From Oikopleura dioica (Eukaryota > Chordata > Appendicularia > Copelata > Oikopleuridae), in assembly GCA_907165135.1 (NCBI GenBank), contig OU015566.1, positions 1,738,501-1,802,500 of the forward strand: a DNA stretch of 64,000 bases, read 5' to 3'. Position 1 is the first letter of the stretch; each line of letters opens with the position of its first letter. Under the pieces are notes generated by a model that was not told where the DNA came from, did no database searches, and saw only the letters and a program-made list of their open reading frames with translations. A program made the translations under genes and the position numbers. Positions 44,814 to 56,706 of this stretch are shown piece by piece.

Positions 44814-45291
44814 ATGAAAGAGGAAGAAAATTGCACTAACGAAAGATCAGGCCAAGAAAAGGATGTTTCTCTTATCGACACAGATCAAGAGCTCGTTGAT
44901 GACGGTCAGCTTCTTGGTCAAGGGTAACATTCTTTAATTATTATTATAAATAAAACTTTTTTCATAAAGACAAGTCAGTATTGACATAGATGTCCCTCTT
45001 CTTGACACAAATGAAAGGCAACGAAATGAAGAGGAACAAAATGATGACCAAGAAGTAAATACCCCTTCAACTGAAGAGAACTCGAAAAAATGCTGCTCGA
45101 AAGAATGTAAAATCGTCACAAACAGCATTTTGTTTTTGTTTGTCATCGCTTTGCTGGTATTCAAATTCGTCTTTGAGTTCAATCACAATTCTGATCCGAT
45201 AGGGACTATTTTCATTCCGATTCTTGGAGTTCTTACCCTAGCGAAACTTTTGCATGACGTAAAAAATGCCGACTTTACTAAATTCTGTTGA
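44814..45291 (+). CDS. Small acidic two-helix membrane protein, copy 2
   Basis: Duplicate of the 41910 gene at +2904, with exons 44814-44923 and 44970-45291 and the same predicted protein (KKCCSKECK site, two hydrophobic segments, end FTKFC). Its whole promoter-proximal region is included in the duplication, but a MITE now lies about 200 bases upstream of this ATG and not upstream of copy 1. The copies could therefore be expressed differently. Confidence 0.7.
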
Positions 45292-45746
45292 CAATCATTA
45301 CATCAAATAAATCATCACGCTTGAAACAGTCTCTTTGAAAATAAACGGCGCGAGGTTAAAAAATTCTAGATAAAAGCGCGAAGCTGCGGTTTCGCGACAA
45401 TTTCTCTGACACGACTTCCGTTAACTTCCATCTTTTCGCACCCTAAAATTTTCGATTTGTAGAAAACCGATATTATCTAATTTGATTACGTGAAAACGTC
45501 ACCGCTTTCTTTTTTCTCAATTCTGATTTCATCCGGGTTCAAAGAAGTCCTCTTTCTTTTCTTGTAAAATTTTATTTCTGGAATAGAATAGAGATAGTAC
45601 TGGCCAGTAATTCGCAAAATTATTCCATCACTTGTGACTGCGATTGTTGGGTTGTTGGATACATATTAGTAAAAAGAAGGGGAATTTGTACAGGGGAGAA
45701 TTATTTTCAGATTGTCAATTTTCATCGCATTGATAACTGCAGGGTT

Positions 45747-48700
45747 TCAAGGGCATCGAGCAGAGCTGGCGACGAGGAAGCCCCCGGAGCAGCATTTTTC
45801 TGTGGCAGGGGAGTAGGTAGATGACTAGGAGAAAAATAAGTTCTCTGAAATCAAGGAAGAGTATTTGGACTTACCCCGCAGCAGGCAGTGTTGACATTAT
45901 CGACATCGTAGAGATTGCCACCGCAGCATTCTTGCATCTAGAATTTACCCGTTTTTGAGCCGAAAAAGGGATGATTTTTTTACCTTGGAGCTGTATTTAT
46001 GATTTCCGCAGCAGGCATCTGGAGCGATGAAGTCAGTATTTCGCTCGTTCTGGATCTTGGTGCCGGTGAAAGTGGAGGCGATGAAGTCTGGTGATTGAGG
46101 GGCAGAAAGTTGCTCGTCGTGGAGGGCGATGACGGAAACGGTGTATTCATCGTATGGGTCGTAGCTTGGGCCGGAAACCTCGAACTAGAAAAAAGAAAAT
46201 AAAACAAAGTTCAGAACGGATTTTGTTCTCATTTTTAAAGGGCAAAATTTACGAGCACCCTTATCCCATACAACTTGCGCCGGATTTTGCGTCAAAAAAC
46301 GACTCAACTCCGAGAAAGATCGGCATGGAAATAAACGTTGACCCCGGTTCCCGGTAACTTTATTTATTGACCAAATAATTTTCTTGTGAATATAGAGATA
46401 CGAATGACGGGGGGAGAGAAAATGCAAGTCAGCAAGCAAATTCTCCTACTCAAGCAGAACCGAAGCAGAAGAAGTGTTGCAATGGTTACAATCTATGTGC
46501 CTTGATCATCATTCTAGCTATAATCGCTGGCTCTGTATTGGCTGCTATTTTTGCCCCCGGAAGCGGCCCAAGATCAAGATCGCATGGTAGAAGAATTGGT
46601 TAAAAATGACATGTTTAACAAAGGCTATTTAACTGAGAATAAAGGTTTAAACATACCCAGTAAAAATCTAAATGTTTCAAAAACATCTCAAATCTTTCAA
46701 GCTACAAAAAACTCTCAATAAGCCGCGTTTAGTAAAAACACGCGCTTCACATAAAATAAGCAGTCATGTCTATTTACACCCACCAAATCCCAGTCATTAG
46801 TTACCTCATTGCTGTTTCTGTCAATATCCTGGAACCACGGTTTTTGCGCGGTGACTGGAGTGAACGGGGCAAAGACGAGGCGGTATCCGTTTTCTGGCTT
46901 CTTTGCTCGGGGATGATCCCAGGACACTTTCATTGAGGTTGAGCCGAAGATGTCACGCTTGACGCGGAGGTTTTCGGGTCGGAGATAGGTTGGAACCTGA
47001 AGAGTTAATCGTTAGTTGGAGCATCAAACAGATCGTAGAGTAGATTGTTCTTGAGGAAAATAATGAGAAAAGTAGGATCAATTAACCTTATCATCAGAAA
47101 GATATTGTCAAAAACAACTTCAAAATCTAATTTGAAAATAAATTAAAAGAAAAATATAAAAACCTTCGAAAAATGGGCAGATTTTTTCACAAATTTTATC
47201 CTTCTTTTTTTTAAATTCAATTTTCTGGAGTTCAAAAAAAGAAAAGGTTCACGTGAAATTTTCATAAGCCTGTCACACTCAATTTGGGCTATCAACATCA
47301 AACGTTGGTTAGATCATTTCAACTCGTCATTTGCGGCCTCGCTTATGCAAATACTACCGAGTGCTGGTTTCTTAATCGCGCTTTATCGCTCTATCTTTCC
47401 TCTTTATTACCTGGCAATTCTGTTGTTTTGGGAAGTTGGACTCGGCATCGGCGATGGCGACGGAGATGGTTTCGGAAGGACCTTCGATGTCGTTGAGGAC
47501 GAATCGGACGGAAACAGTGTAGACGACGTTTTGGTATAGTCCCTCAATATTGGTCTGGGAGGTCCAGGCGCCGGGGAAGAAGGTGGGGGACTTGGTGAAG
47601 CCCTGGGGAGTGTTGGGAGAGTACTCGATCTTGACTTAGTTTGGCTTTCAGAATTGGGATTTTTCGAATCGAAAATTTGTTAAAAAATAAACTTGGCAAT
47701 GGAAATCGAAAGATATGATTTGTATCTTTCATCAGTGATAAATCATCACATTTGCCGTCTCTTCTATTCAATTTGTCCGTCTTATCACCGAACAAGCCCA
47801 CGTGACGGGCCACCTGCCAGAGCTAGCAGCATGAAAATATTTTCTGAGAGCCATTCCTGAATCATATTCTTGACTTGGCGAGTCCCAAGCGAGGAGGACA
47901 TCGGCTCGTTCCCAATCTCGGATGTTTTCTTCGACAACAGTGAGTCCAGTGGGCTTTGGTGGGAGTGAAGTGACTTCGAATTCAAAGGGCTTGGACCAAG
48001 CGTCGTTGAATGGGTTTTCGCAATCGTCGCACGCGGCGGCTTGGACCATGTATTTTCGAGAAACGCCTTTTCCGAGGACGATTTGAAGATTCGTGTCGCT
48101 AGTGAAATATCTCTCGCTGGAATCGTCTACATTGGTGATGACGTACTGGTCTGGTGTTTCTCCCTGTCGGTTGTCTGCTGGTTGCCATTCTACCCAAACG
48201 GTACTGGCGTATCGGGCGACAGTGATGACGTTTTGAACTGGCTGTGGGGAGGTCCAGGCGGAGAAGGAAGTTGGGGTTCCAGTCTCAGAGCCGGATCGGG
48301 GGATCAAAGTGACATCGTATTTTCGGTGGGTTTTGAGTCGATCGATGTTGATAGAATTATCTCTTTTCTTATCGAACTTGACGCTTCCTGCTCTCTTTCC
48401 ATCCTGGTCGGTGACGATGACATCCCAGCTGTCGACGCTGTCGGAACCAGCGACATCCCAGTTGAAGAAAAGTCGAGTTCCACGGGTTTTGTAGACATCG
48501 ACATTTGTTGCTTGGGCATCAATAGCTGCTTGTGCTCCTTAAAATTCTGTTAGTCAATGTCCAGCTCTCTAGAATCCCTCTTTTTGGGTTAAAATCTTGA
48601 TAACTTGAGTCTCCCCACTTAAAAATTGAGCGATCCATCAAATTAAAACAGCTTGGCTTCGTGAAATTCACCGATTAGCCCTCAAATCATTTGGCGTGAT

Positions 48701-49810
48701 TCCGCTGCTCAAATTTCAGAATTTTGAGCTGCTCATTGCATTTAAAATTCTCGAAATCGTGAAAAAAAAATCACTTTAGCGAAAATTCTCTAAAAAATAA
48801 TATTTCGCAATTTGCCCGGCTCGAGCTAAGAAGATAGCTGGCAATAAATCAAATTAATTACGCGACAGCTACTAGTCAAAATATCAGACCGCGAAATCTT
48901 AGACCGCGTTAAATGTCCACTCAAGAATCTTACATAACTGATATTTTGACTGACATGATTCTGTTCACGTAACTTTGTAAATAGACTTCTCGGAAACTTG
49001 CGGCATTTCCCGTTTTTACGAAAATGGCCAGAATATAATCGAGGTAAGAATTTTGCAATAAAAATATTTTAATTTAAAACTCCGAATTTTCGATACAAAA
49101 AAGGAATTTCTTGCAAAGAGCTGGTGAGTCATTTTGTAATTCTTATTAGAATTTTCTCAAGAATTTCAATCTCTTGCAAATCATCCTAATCATTTATAAG
49201 CATGCAATAATCGAATTTCCACGTGCTTTCATAATTGAACGAATCCGCAGATGAGTGACCCTAACTGGACTTTCTGCTGTTTTCGAGGGAACTCGGTTTG
49301 CCACCCGCTTAATCCCCGCAACTTAGAGCGGGCGAGTTTTAACCGGGTTGACATGGCCGTCACGTGGTTGTATAGAGTACAAAGTTTGCACGTTTTAGAA
49401 CAAGTTGAAATGTCTCTTTTGAAAGTGAGCAAAGATTTTAAGACATTATTAGTTTTATGACCACAGACTACGGTTCAATCATCAAAATAGCAATAATTTC
49501 GATTGATTCGATTTGGCAAAAAAGAAAATTCTATAGTAAGATTAAAAAATGGAACAAGAACTCTTAAAATGAATTTTTTCTTGATAATTTTCTTAAGGGT
49601 GTAGCGTCCAAATTCATTTTTTAACCAAAAGTCGTGATTTTTGCCTTATTTTGGGCTTTTTCAAGGTTTTTTTTAATAAAACATGTCAAATTGTCTTTAT
49701 TTTATAGAAAAACAAATAAATTTCGAGAAAAAATATTAAATAATTGAAGAAAAAAATGGTGTATCTTATTTTTTACCTGCTAGAAACGAAAGTCCAGCAA
49801 CCAACTTCAT
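45747..49810 (-). CDS. Secreted fibronectin III protein with galaxin-like Cys tail
   Basis: Exons (minus) 49810-49777, 48537 to about 47831, 47629-47411, 46996-46805, 46184-45984, 45937-45875 and 45824-45747, about 497 residues. Signal peptide MKLVAGLSFLAGAQA. Next come four or so FN3 modules (RLFFNWDVAGSDSVDSWDV; STVWVEWQPADNRQGETPDQ; DVLLAWDSPSQEYDSGMALR; MKVSWDHPRAKKPENGYRLV). The end has di-cysteine repeats ACCGNHKYSS, ECCGGNLYDV, ACCG, KCCSGG, the CCGxxxY pattern of galaxin-type matrix proteins. The exon 2-3 junction is uncertain: a GC-AG intron gives YFH-IEYSPN, while a GT donor at 47789 also keeps frame. Likely an extracellular matrix protein. The last exon is partly copied at 42847-42876. 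Confidence 0.8.
46325..46603 (+). CDS. Small single-pass membrane protein nested in FN3/galaxin intron
   Basis: Exons 46325-46353 and 46396-46603, separated by a 42-bp GT/AG intron, encode 78 residues on the strand opposite its host. The polar N-terminus (MEINVDPGSRDTNDGGREN) leads to PTQAEPKQKKCCNGYN, a strong helix (LCALIIILAIIAGSVLAAIF) and a basic tail (RSRSHGRRIG). The KKCC site before the helix recalls the 41910 gene (KKCCSKECK), suggesting palmitoylation and perhaps common ancestry. It lies wholly inside the intron between host exons 46996-46805 and 46184-45984. Family not recognised. Confidence 0.6.
48538..49776. other. Long intron 1 of FN3/galaxin gene
   Basis: 1.2-kb intron between the signal-peptide exon and the FN3 exons. 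No coding domain, RNA gene or element ends were recognised. A plus-strand open frame at 49251-49460 has no signature and no supporting exons. Confidence 0.4.
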
Positions 49811-50565
49811 CTTCTTCTGATTAGTTCCTGTTCTCTTTTTCTTTCAAATATACAAAACTAACAAAAAAAGAAGCGCTTGGCGTAATTTTTCCTACTTTTA
49901 CGGTGGTGGAGCAGCACAGAAACCGTCCGGGCGGCTCCGGCGCGCCACCTCGCGGAGCACCACCGACGCGGTGAAGGGACACAAAAAGCACCAAATGAGC
50001 ACCTAGGGGCATACTGACAAATTCTGAGCTGCTAAGAATGGCTTTGCTAAAGGTTTACACGATTGCGGGGCATTTAAAATCTACATCTCTTGGATTTAGT
50101 TCTGTTAAGCGACACACACTAAACTAGCATTTTGAAGGATTATCTATCTTACAAGGAAATTATAATTCATAAATACAGACAGATTTAGTGAGTTCTGGTT
50201 TCCTTATCCTTCTTCTAGAAAAATTTCAGTACGATATCATTGATAAACTTGAAAGCGAGAAATTTAACGGCTACAAATTAAATTTCCTTGATGATTTATT
50301 AAAAACTAAAATTTTCGCTTTATTCATCGTCGCGTGAAAAATCAACTTTGTCTTATTAAATTAAATCAAGCCTTCTGAGGCTTTTCTAAACGGACCTTTT
50401 GGATTTCTATATTTTTGTTAAAAGAGTGGCCCGTTAGTTGTCATAATAGACTTTGCTTATGTAAAACAAGTGTTACGTTTGTCAATGCGCACGATTCAGA
50501 TTCAACATTGTTTATTTCTTCTAAATTTCACGAATAATCACAATATTGTTATGCCTTAATAAGTT
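49811..50565. other. Intergenic, GC-rich patch
   Basis: Upstream region of the FN3/galaxin gene and 3' flank of the coiled-coil gene. A GC-rich patch (about 49915-49985, GGCGCGCC and related) stands out in the AT-rich context and may be promoter sequence. No gene is supported. Confidence 0.4.
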
Positions 50566-51761
50566 CTATTCTTCAATTGTCTTCTCTGTGAATGAAACAG
50601 TAAAAGTGATAAGTTCTTGGTCAAAATGATCTTTGTCGATAAAGAGTTGAAATTCAAAGATATTACTTGGAATGTCTTCATCCTTCAAAGAGACCAAAGA
50701 AGTCTCGTAGTATTCATCCAGCGATGAGTGTATTTCGAGATAAGTATTAAGCGGAGTTTGCAACGCAAACAAAACAATAAAATATGGCTCTTCTTCTTTT
50801 ATGTAAAGCTCGAATGCATAATCGTTCCTTTCAATACACGTAGAGGGTTCTTTGAAATATTTTTTCGGCACATAAAAGACTTTAGGAAATTCTTCGATGT
50901 CTTTAAAATAATTTTTGCCAAAAGGATCATCTCCGAAGAATGCTTTGAACTTTAAGTTATCAATCCCAGCTTCGAGGGCAGTAAGAAAAAGATTTATATC
51001 TTTCGCCTGATGACACACGCTCGAATTTTCACCAAGAAGAAATTTCTCGATAATGTAAACTCTTTCGTGTTGTTTTAGCTTGATTTTCCTCAAGATCTTC
51101 AGTTGAGCTTCTTGAGTTTCCGAATCGTCAAAAAGTTTTGTGATTTTCCGCTCATGCTCTTTTATCCCTTCAGCTATTTTGATATTGATTTTTTCTAAAT
51201 TTTCATTTGCTTTTAATATCATCACTCTTTGTTGCTCATGTTCTTTTTTCGATGAGGCGTGTTTTTGCTCGAGAATATCAAGCTTCCCATTAAAAGTTGA
51301 TTTATACTCGTCGGTTATTTGCTCAATATTGTTGAGATGCATTTCCAACACGACAATTTTCGAGTTTTGCCCACTGATTCTTGTTTCAAGATCATCAATT
51401 TTTTTCTGTTTGAGATTATTTTGTTGCTTAAGATCCTCAATCTTCTCGCTCAATGCTTTGACTGTCTCTTTTTGTTCTTGGCGCTCAGAAGAAATTTTTT
51501 TCTCAAATTGTTCCTTTACCAAAAGAATTTTTCTGTCATTCTCGAGCTCTCCATGAAGTCGAAAGTCACGTTCTTTTTTAAGGTCATTTTTAAGCAGATC
51601 GATCGATTTTTTCAGCATTTCAATATCTCAATAATTGCTTTTAGTTTTAAGAGGACAAAAAACTTTCTGCTACCTGATTGAGACGCATAATTAACAGTCT
51701 CGTGATAGGCATTTTGCGAGTTTGTGATGTATTTAATAGAATATCTTCTCTCCGATGACAT
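50566..51761 (-). CDS. Long coiled-coil protein with C-terminal globular domain
   Basis: Exons 51761-51674 and 51626-50566 (minus) encode 382 residues. The start MSSERRYSIKYITNSQ is followed by a charged heptad-rich coiled coil over roughly residues 30-230 (KKSIDLLKNDLKKERDFRLH, KALSEKIEDLKQQNNLKQKK). A 130-residue C-terminal part is rich in aromatic and acidic residues (FKAFFGDDPFGKNYFKDIEE; YAFELYIKEEEPYFIVLFAL) and looks like a beta-rich domain. A TRAF/MATH-like arrangement is possible but I cannot confirm it. No signal peptide or membrane helix. Codon use is more AT-rich than in neighbouring genes. Confidence 0.75.
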
Positions 51762-52211
51762 TTTTTTAATGAATAGTTTTTGTGACAAAGCGCTGCCTAA
51801 CTTCACTGCAAGTTGAGTGAGAAAATCAAATAAGAAACCTCTTTGAAAAAGATGAGCTCAAATAAAAGACCACAAATATTCGCTGAATAACTCGAAAATC
51901 CTGAATTACCGGAAAAGGGCTGCGTGGAGCACGGCCGGTAACTCGGCGGTCATGGGTTCCGTTTTTCAACGCGTAGCTTAAAATCTCGGATTTGTTCAAA
52001 ACCGAAATTTAGGTTTTTCTTGATTTTGGACAGCTCATCTTTCTTTTACCAGAAATGTTTATACGAAACAGTTTTATCAACCGTTCAACGAAAATATCTC
52101 ACCAAAAGAAAAGATAACACAAGGGTTCAAAATTTGCAAATAAGTATATTTTGGCATACAGATCACGGAAATGTTGGATTGGGTTTGATTCGTTGACGAT
52201 CAATTCTATGT

Positions 52212-53819
52212 TCAGTTCGACTTGGAGAGCTTGAGTACGTGCCATTGCGACGACGGCAGTTTTGGACTGAGAAGATATTGAAAAAATAATTGGATTTTAA
52301 ATAATTGATTAACCTTGAAATCATATCTCGCCAGTGTTGTCGCTCTAATGAACTTCCCTTGTGGCCAAGAATCACCTGAAAAAAATAGCCAATATCAGAA
52401 TGACTCCCTTAATTTTTACCTTTCCGATGCATTCGTTTCTTCCGATTCTATCCTTGTCCATTACAATCACTTCCAGCGTGTAATCTTTCAGCTTCTCCAT
52501 CGGGATATAAAACTCAAATTGCTCGTTGAATTCCGGGTTCAAGGTGTTTTTCTTCACCGCCGTCTTTTTCTTCTCCGTTCTTTGGCCTCGATGATGCAGC
52601 CAAATTTTCGTATACGGATCTTGGGTGGGTTAGACAAACGGAGAGAAACTGGTTAATACCTGATGAGCCGTTGAGGTCCATCGCGCGAAGATTTGATCCT
52701 TTGATGATTCCCAAGACGAGACGGCCCTCCAGGGGGACGTACATCAGCGAGATCAACAACTGCCCGCGTTTTTGCTAAACATCCATCATTTTTCTATTGC
52801 CTTTCAAAGCGATTTCTTACCGTGGCTGTGCAGGGAGCGAGAGGCTCTGTGAATGTTTGTGGATCGGAGGATAGATGGACTCGATTGAGTTGTACAAAGA
52901 CCTGAAAATTGGTAGAATCGGACCAAATTTTCGACAAAAAAGCCTTTTTCATATCAGTAAATACCTCTCCTATCGGATCATTTCTTGAGAACCGATCCCA
53001 ATCCATCATCTGAAGATACAGTACTCGCTGAGAGATCTTCTCAAAAGGATAATCTAGAATTTTATAAAGGAAAACATCCATTTTTAAAAGATACTTTGAA
53101 ATACTAAGGACTCATTCCATTGAGGATTCAGTGTTTTTCTCCGCACTTTTGTCTCCAGTTTGTTTTTCTTATCGGGAAGCAAGCAAACCTGAATTATGGT
53201 GAAGGGGTGATCTTACTGAATGAGAGCGCTGATGGCGACTGTACTTTGACAAACGGATCTGAGGTTCCGGAAATGTCCATGGCAGGAATTTTGTCCGCTT
53301 TCATAATTTTGACTTTTTTGGGTCATCAATTTTTGCTTCAGAAATTTTTTTCTGTAACAAAAGTTCGGCGCGATTATTGACCCTGACTATAAATGTGGAG
53401 CTTGAGAAATCATAAGCAAGGCTGAATTTGATCGTCCCGAGTCCATAATTCTTCTGTTGATCTTTCTACAAAATAATACTAGTTAAATTGTTAACGTCCA
53501 AAGAAATTTTACGATGTCATTGATTGTTTCAGTAACTGACTGTATTCCGGCAGTTATTTTTCCCAGAATACCCCCAGACTCTTCCGTCGACCCAGTGTTA
53601 GTCAGCCCTTGATTTTGTCTAATCAAAGCGTTCAATAATGGGAAAACTGAAATTATCATCGTGACACCCTTATTTTCATCATTTTTTATCTTGAAAATGA
53701 GTCATTTTCTTTATTTGAATGCTCTTTCTTTGGCCTGAATTTGCAGTAACAGCGTCGTTGTTGACTGCACTGTTGTCTGGTACAGTATTCGTCTGCTCCT
53801 GACTACTGAGGCGAGACAT
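52212..53819 (-). CDS. SYT7: Synaptotagmin-7-like double C2 protein
   Basis: Calcium sensor for membrane fusion. Exons (minus): a probable first exon from ATG 53819, then 53646-53513, 53465-53388, 53312-53245, 53188-53095, 53053-52965, 52901-52821, 52774-52660, 52619-52420, 52375-52314 and 52266-52212. C2A reads [40 protein letters not shown] and [15 protein letters not shown], closest to synaptotagmin-7 from memory. C2B reads [46 protein letters not shown] and ends [12 protein letters not shown]. Calcium-binding aspartates are present in both, with Glu replacing the last C2B Asp. The N-terminal part ([17 protein letters not shown]) has no membrane helix, and its donor is unresolved. The 53388/53312 junction is non-canonical. 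Confidence 0.88.
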
Positions 53820-54204
53820 TAGCGCAAATGACAGCCTTCGCGACGCATTGATAAATCCGGATCCCTTTAATTCGGTTTGATTCTCTCTTTTATCCCTCTT
53901 TTAGGATCATCTCTTTCCTTTGCTGCAAAATGACTGTACTGTCTAATTATACGAAAGAGGGTGGATTAAGCTTTTGTCATTGACTCAGTTCGCAAACGAC
54001 AATGGGGAAAAAGGGGGTGAAAACTGGGTAAAGATCGGTTTAAAGTATTGATGAAAGTGTGCTCTCGAAATCGGCAAATAAAGTGAACAACCGGTACTGC
54101 GGCAACTACGGAGTCTGTAACGCATCAATTTTTAATTGGCTTGGGAGAACAGCTATTTTAGATATTTTGTTGGATCTAAGAGGGCATTATTAATGCCGCA
54201 TTAA
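53820..54204. other. Upstream of Syt7-like gene, no gene seen
   Basis: Likely promoter region of the minus-strand Syt7-like gene. No coding or RNA feature recognised. Confidence 0.4.
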
Positions 54205-54885
54205 GGAGGTGTGGGGCGACTTGGCGAAGATTCGAATTTTAAAATTTTCTTTCTATTTTTAGAAAGCCCACATCAAGAGCATCAAAAAAGGTCTCCAGCT
54301 TTTTTTCTCAATGCCAACAAAAGTTGGTTAAAAACGGGATTGAAAATTGGCATTTCTATGAAAATTCGTGAAATCAGATTTTTTAAAGTCTTTTAAATGC
54401 AATTATTTTAATATTTTTAGAAAGCTTACGACTCGCTGAGTATTTTTATTCATAAGAGTGACTCACTTATCTAACTGTATTACGAGTTTGTGCAATTTTA
54501 AATTTTTTTTTTTTGACAATTTGAAACCCAATTTTCGATTCAAGTTTTTAAATAAGCAATTTTTGCGAAAAATTAAATTCCTTCAATTAAACCCTAGAAC
54601 AGCGATGGAAATTTCTTTTTATCATCAAAATTTAAAAAAATTAAAATATTTTCATTAAAAAAATCGCGTTCAAAAATGACGCAAAATGACGATTTTCACG
54701 GGAATGACTTGGAGTCGAGGTCATTATGGCCAAAATCCCTTAATCATTTTTTCTGAAAAAATTTTCAACTCTAGTTTAGAGTCCAATCTATAAATAGAAG
54801 AAGAGTTTTTATAAATTTTATTACCCATCTGAGCCTGAGGGCTGTTTGAAAATGGTCGATTTGCCGAAAATTGCCCCACACCTCC
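54205..54885. mobile_element. TTAA-flanked MITE (GGAGGTGTGGGGC family)
   Basis: Left terminus GGAGGTGTGGGGCGACTTGG and right terminus GCCCCACACCTCC are inverted, and TTAA flanks both (54201-54204 and 54886-54889). 681 bp, AT-rich inside, no transposase. It shares the TTAA target with the 30241 element but has different ends. Confidence 0.8.
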
Positions 54886-54889
54886 TTAA

Positions 54890-56014
54890 GCTGTCTTTCA
54901 AAGGACTTTTTGAGTCAAATTGTAGGAAATTTCTTTGAAAAAATGCTCTGTTTTGAGTCAAAACGCCATAAAACCGTTCCAACTCAAGAAAACCTTCTTG
55001 GCTGCTGGAATTTTTCAAGTCTTGTTTTTGACTGTTCATCATTATCTCTCAATTTTCAAAAATGCTTTTGACGCAAAAAGTTTCGCCTGATATGGGTTCT
55101 GTTAAAAACCACGATCCATCATTAGCGAGTGAATTTGAGATGAGATTTTTATTTTTTTAGTAGGTGTTTTGCCACAAGAAAAATAGCATTTCCACGATCA
55201 ATATTATTTTCTCAAACAGATGTCTATCAGATTCTATGAATAAAGATCTTGATGGGGTAAAAGGAATGTCAAAATCAAACCGACCTCGTCATCTGATGCG
55301 CAAGAGTATCGTTTTTGAGAGTTCTTTTCAAAGTTCACAAAAATTTGAAAAAAAAGCTTTTTGTCAATTTTTAAATCGCGTGGGCGGCTTATAAAAAGCC
55401 ATATTGGCTCCTCATTCGTCAGATTGACAGAATCAGGTTTCTTATTGGTTCGAAATTTTCAACCAATAAGATCCCAGAATTCGGTCTTTCAGCGAATCAG
55501 CAAGCGAAAATGACCGAGTTCTTGAACACCTCGAACTTCCTCCGAAAATACTCATTGGCCCTTTCATCAAGGCTAGATGCTCTTGGTCTACTATTCTTCC
55601 GAAAGCTCGAAGCTCTAGAAGCGATCCTCGAAACATTTGGAGTCAAAAAGATAGACTCTTTTCTCGTCATTTTTTCTCTTTTTCTCTTCTGATTCGAGAT
55701 AATCAAGTGGTGAACTTTTTTTCGCGAGGGGCTGCTGATTCCTTTTACAAGTTGATTGAAAATTCATGATAACTTGAGCTTGTAAGGCCGCACTTCTTAG
55801 AAAAGTCTGTTGCCCGCTTTTTCAATGCGTTCTCATTTTGCGTCTCGGATTCAGGATTAATAATCGGCTCAGTCGGTCTTCGATTCAAGGACGAGACAAA
55901 TTAGCAAAAATGGAATCCAAATGCATGAAAAAGGGATTTGCGATTGGGATTATTTTTGAACGTTTAGGGGTTGAACCTGCTTTTTTATGCTACATTGGTC
56001 TACAAATTCTTCGT
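54890..56014. other. Intergenic with one weak small frame
   Basis: A 60-codon plus-strand frame at 55510-55692 (MTEFLNTSNFLRKYSLALSS...) has coding-like codon use and a hydrophobic end (FLVIFSLFLF). It overlaps an equally open minus-strand frame, so neither strand is favoured. Nothing else is supported. Confidence 0.35.
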
Positions 56015-56018
56015 TTAA

Positions 56019-56418
56019 AGGGGGTAGAAACAGCTTTCTCGATTTTGGACTTCAGCTACATAAAAGAAAACAAAATATTTATTAATGTTAACGGAAATTC
56101 CTCATAAATGTTCCTACTAGGAACTTCCTAGAAAAGGGACTGAGATTCACAAAACTGTGACTGAAATTTGCTTAACTATCAGGTGACTCGAGATATTCCT
56201 ATTTGAAAAGTGGCGAAAATCGAGAATTTCGGAGAGATGAGTTGCTTCTTAGCCCGCTTTCTCAAAAAATTGATGACTAAAAAAAATTTCGAGAGAAACG
56301 TTCCTAGATCTAAGATGAATCTATCTAAACCTGAAGAGAAAATTTGAAAATGTAAGATTCTCTTGTCTGTAGCGCCGGTCAAAAATCGCCTTTTTCGGAA
56401 AAAAGCTGTTACTACCCC
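56019..56418. mobile_element. TTAA-flanked MITE, diverged GGGGGTAGAAC relative
   Basis: Left terminus AGGGGGTAGAAACAGCTTT and right terminus (reverse complement) CGGGGTAGTAACAGCTTTT, with TTAA on both sides (56015-56018, 56419-56422). 400 bp, similar in size and ends to the 30241 element. A telomere-like CCCTAA tract starts right after its right end. Confidence 0.7.
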
Positions 56419-56424
56419 GTTAAA

Positions 56425-56500
56425 GCTAACCCTAACCCTAGCCCTTCGTTTTCAAGCTAATAACAGATCTCATCCTAACCCTAACTCTAACCCTAACCCT
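56425..56500. repeat. Telomere-like CCCTAA tracts
   Basis: Two short runs of CCCTAA and variants (56425-56440 and 56473-56500), adjoining the right end of the 56019 MITE. Confidence 0.65.
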
Positions 56501-56706
56501 TCCTTTGGGCACAAAAGAGAACGGGTCCTTAAATTAGCTTCGTTATCCGCCTGAATCTCTGAATAAAAAGGAAAACCCAACGACCATCTCCTGTGCTGAC
56601 AATGCTCCTGTTAACGGTGTTCTCTCAGATCATCAATAAAACATAGATTAGAAAACAGGTACATAACGATACGCATTCATGTCAGAAAACGTCTCATCTC
56701 CGGTTT

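Larger units (their letters stand above)
42877..45779 (+). repeat. Tandem duplication, unit 2 (2.9 kb with insertion)
   Basis: Second copy of the 40362-42876 segment, 388 bases longer because of a TA-flanked MITE at 44230-44616, less one base in an A-run. The left junction joins the FN3/galaxin last-exon fragment to the middle of the Cys-rich gene. At the right end the sequence runs on into the intact FN3/galaxin last exon (CCCCCGGAGC). Confidence 0.92.
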
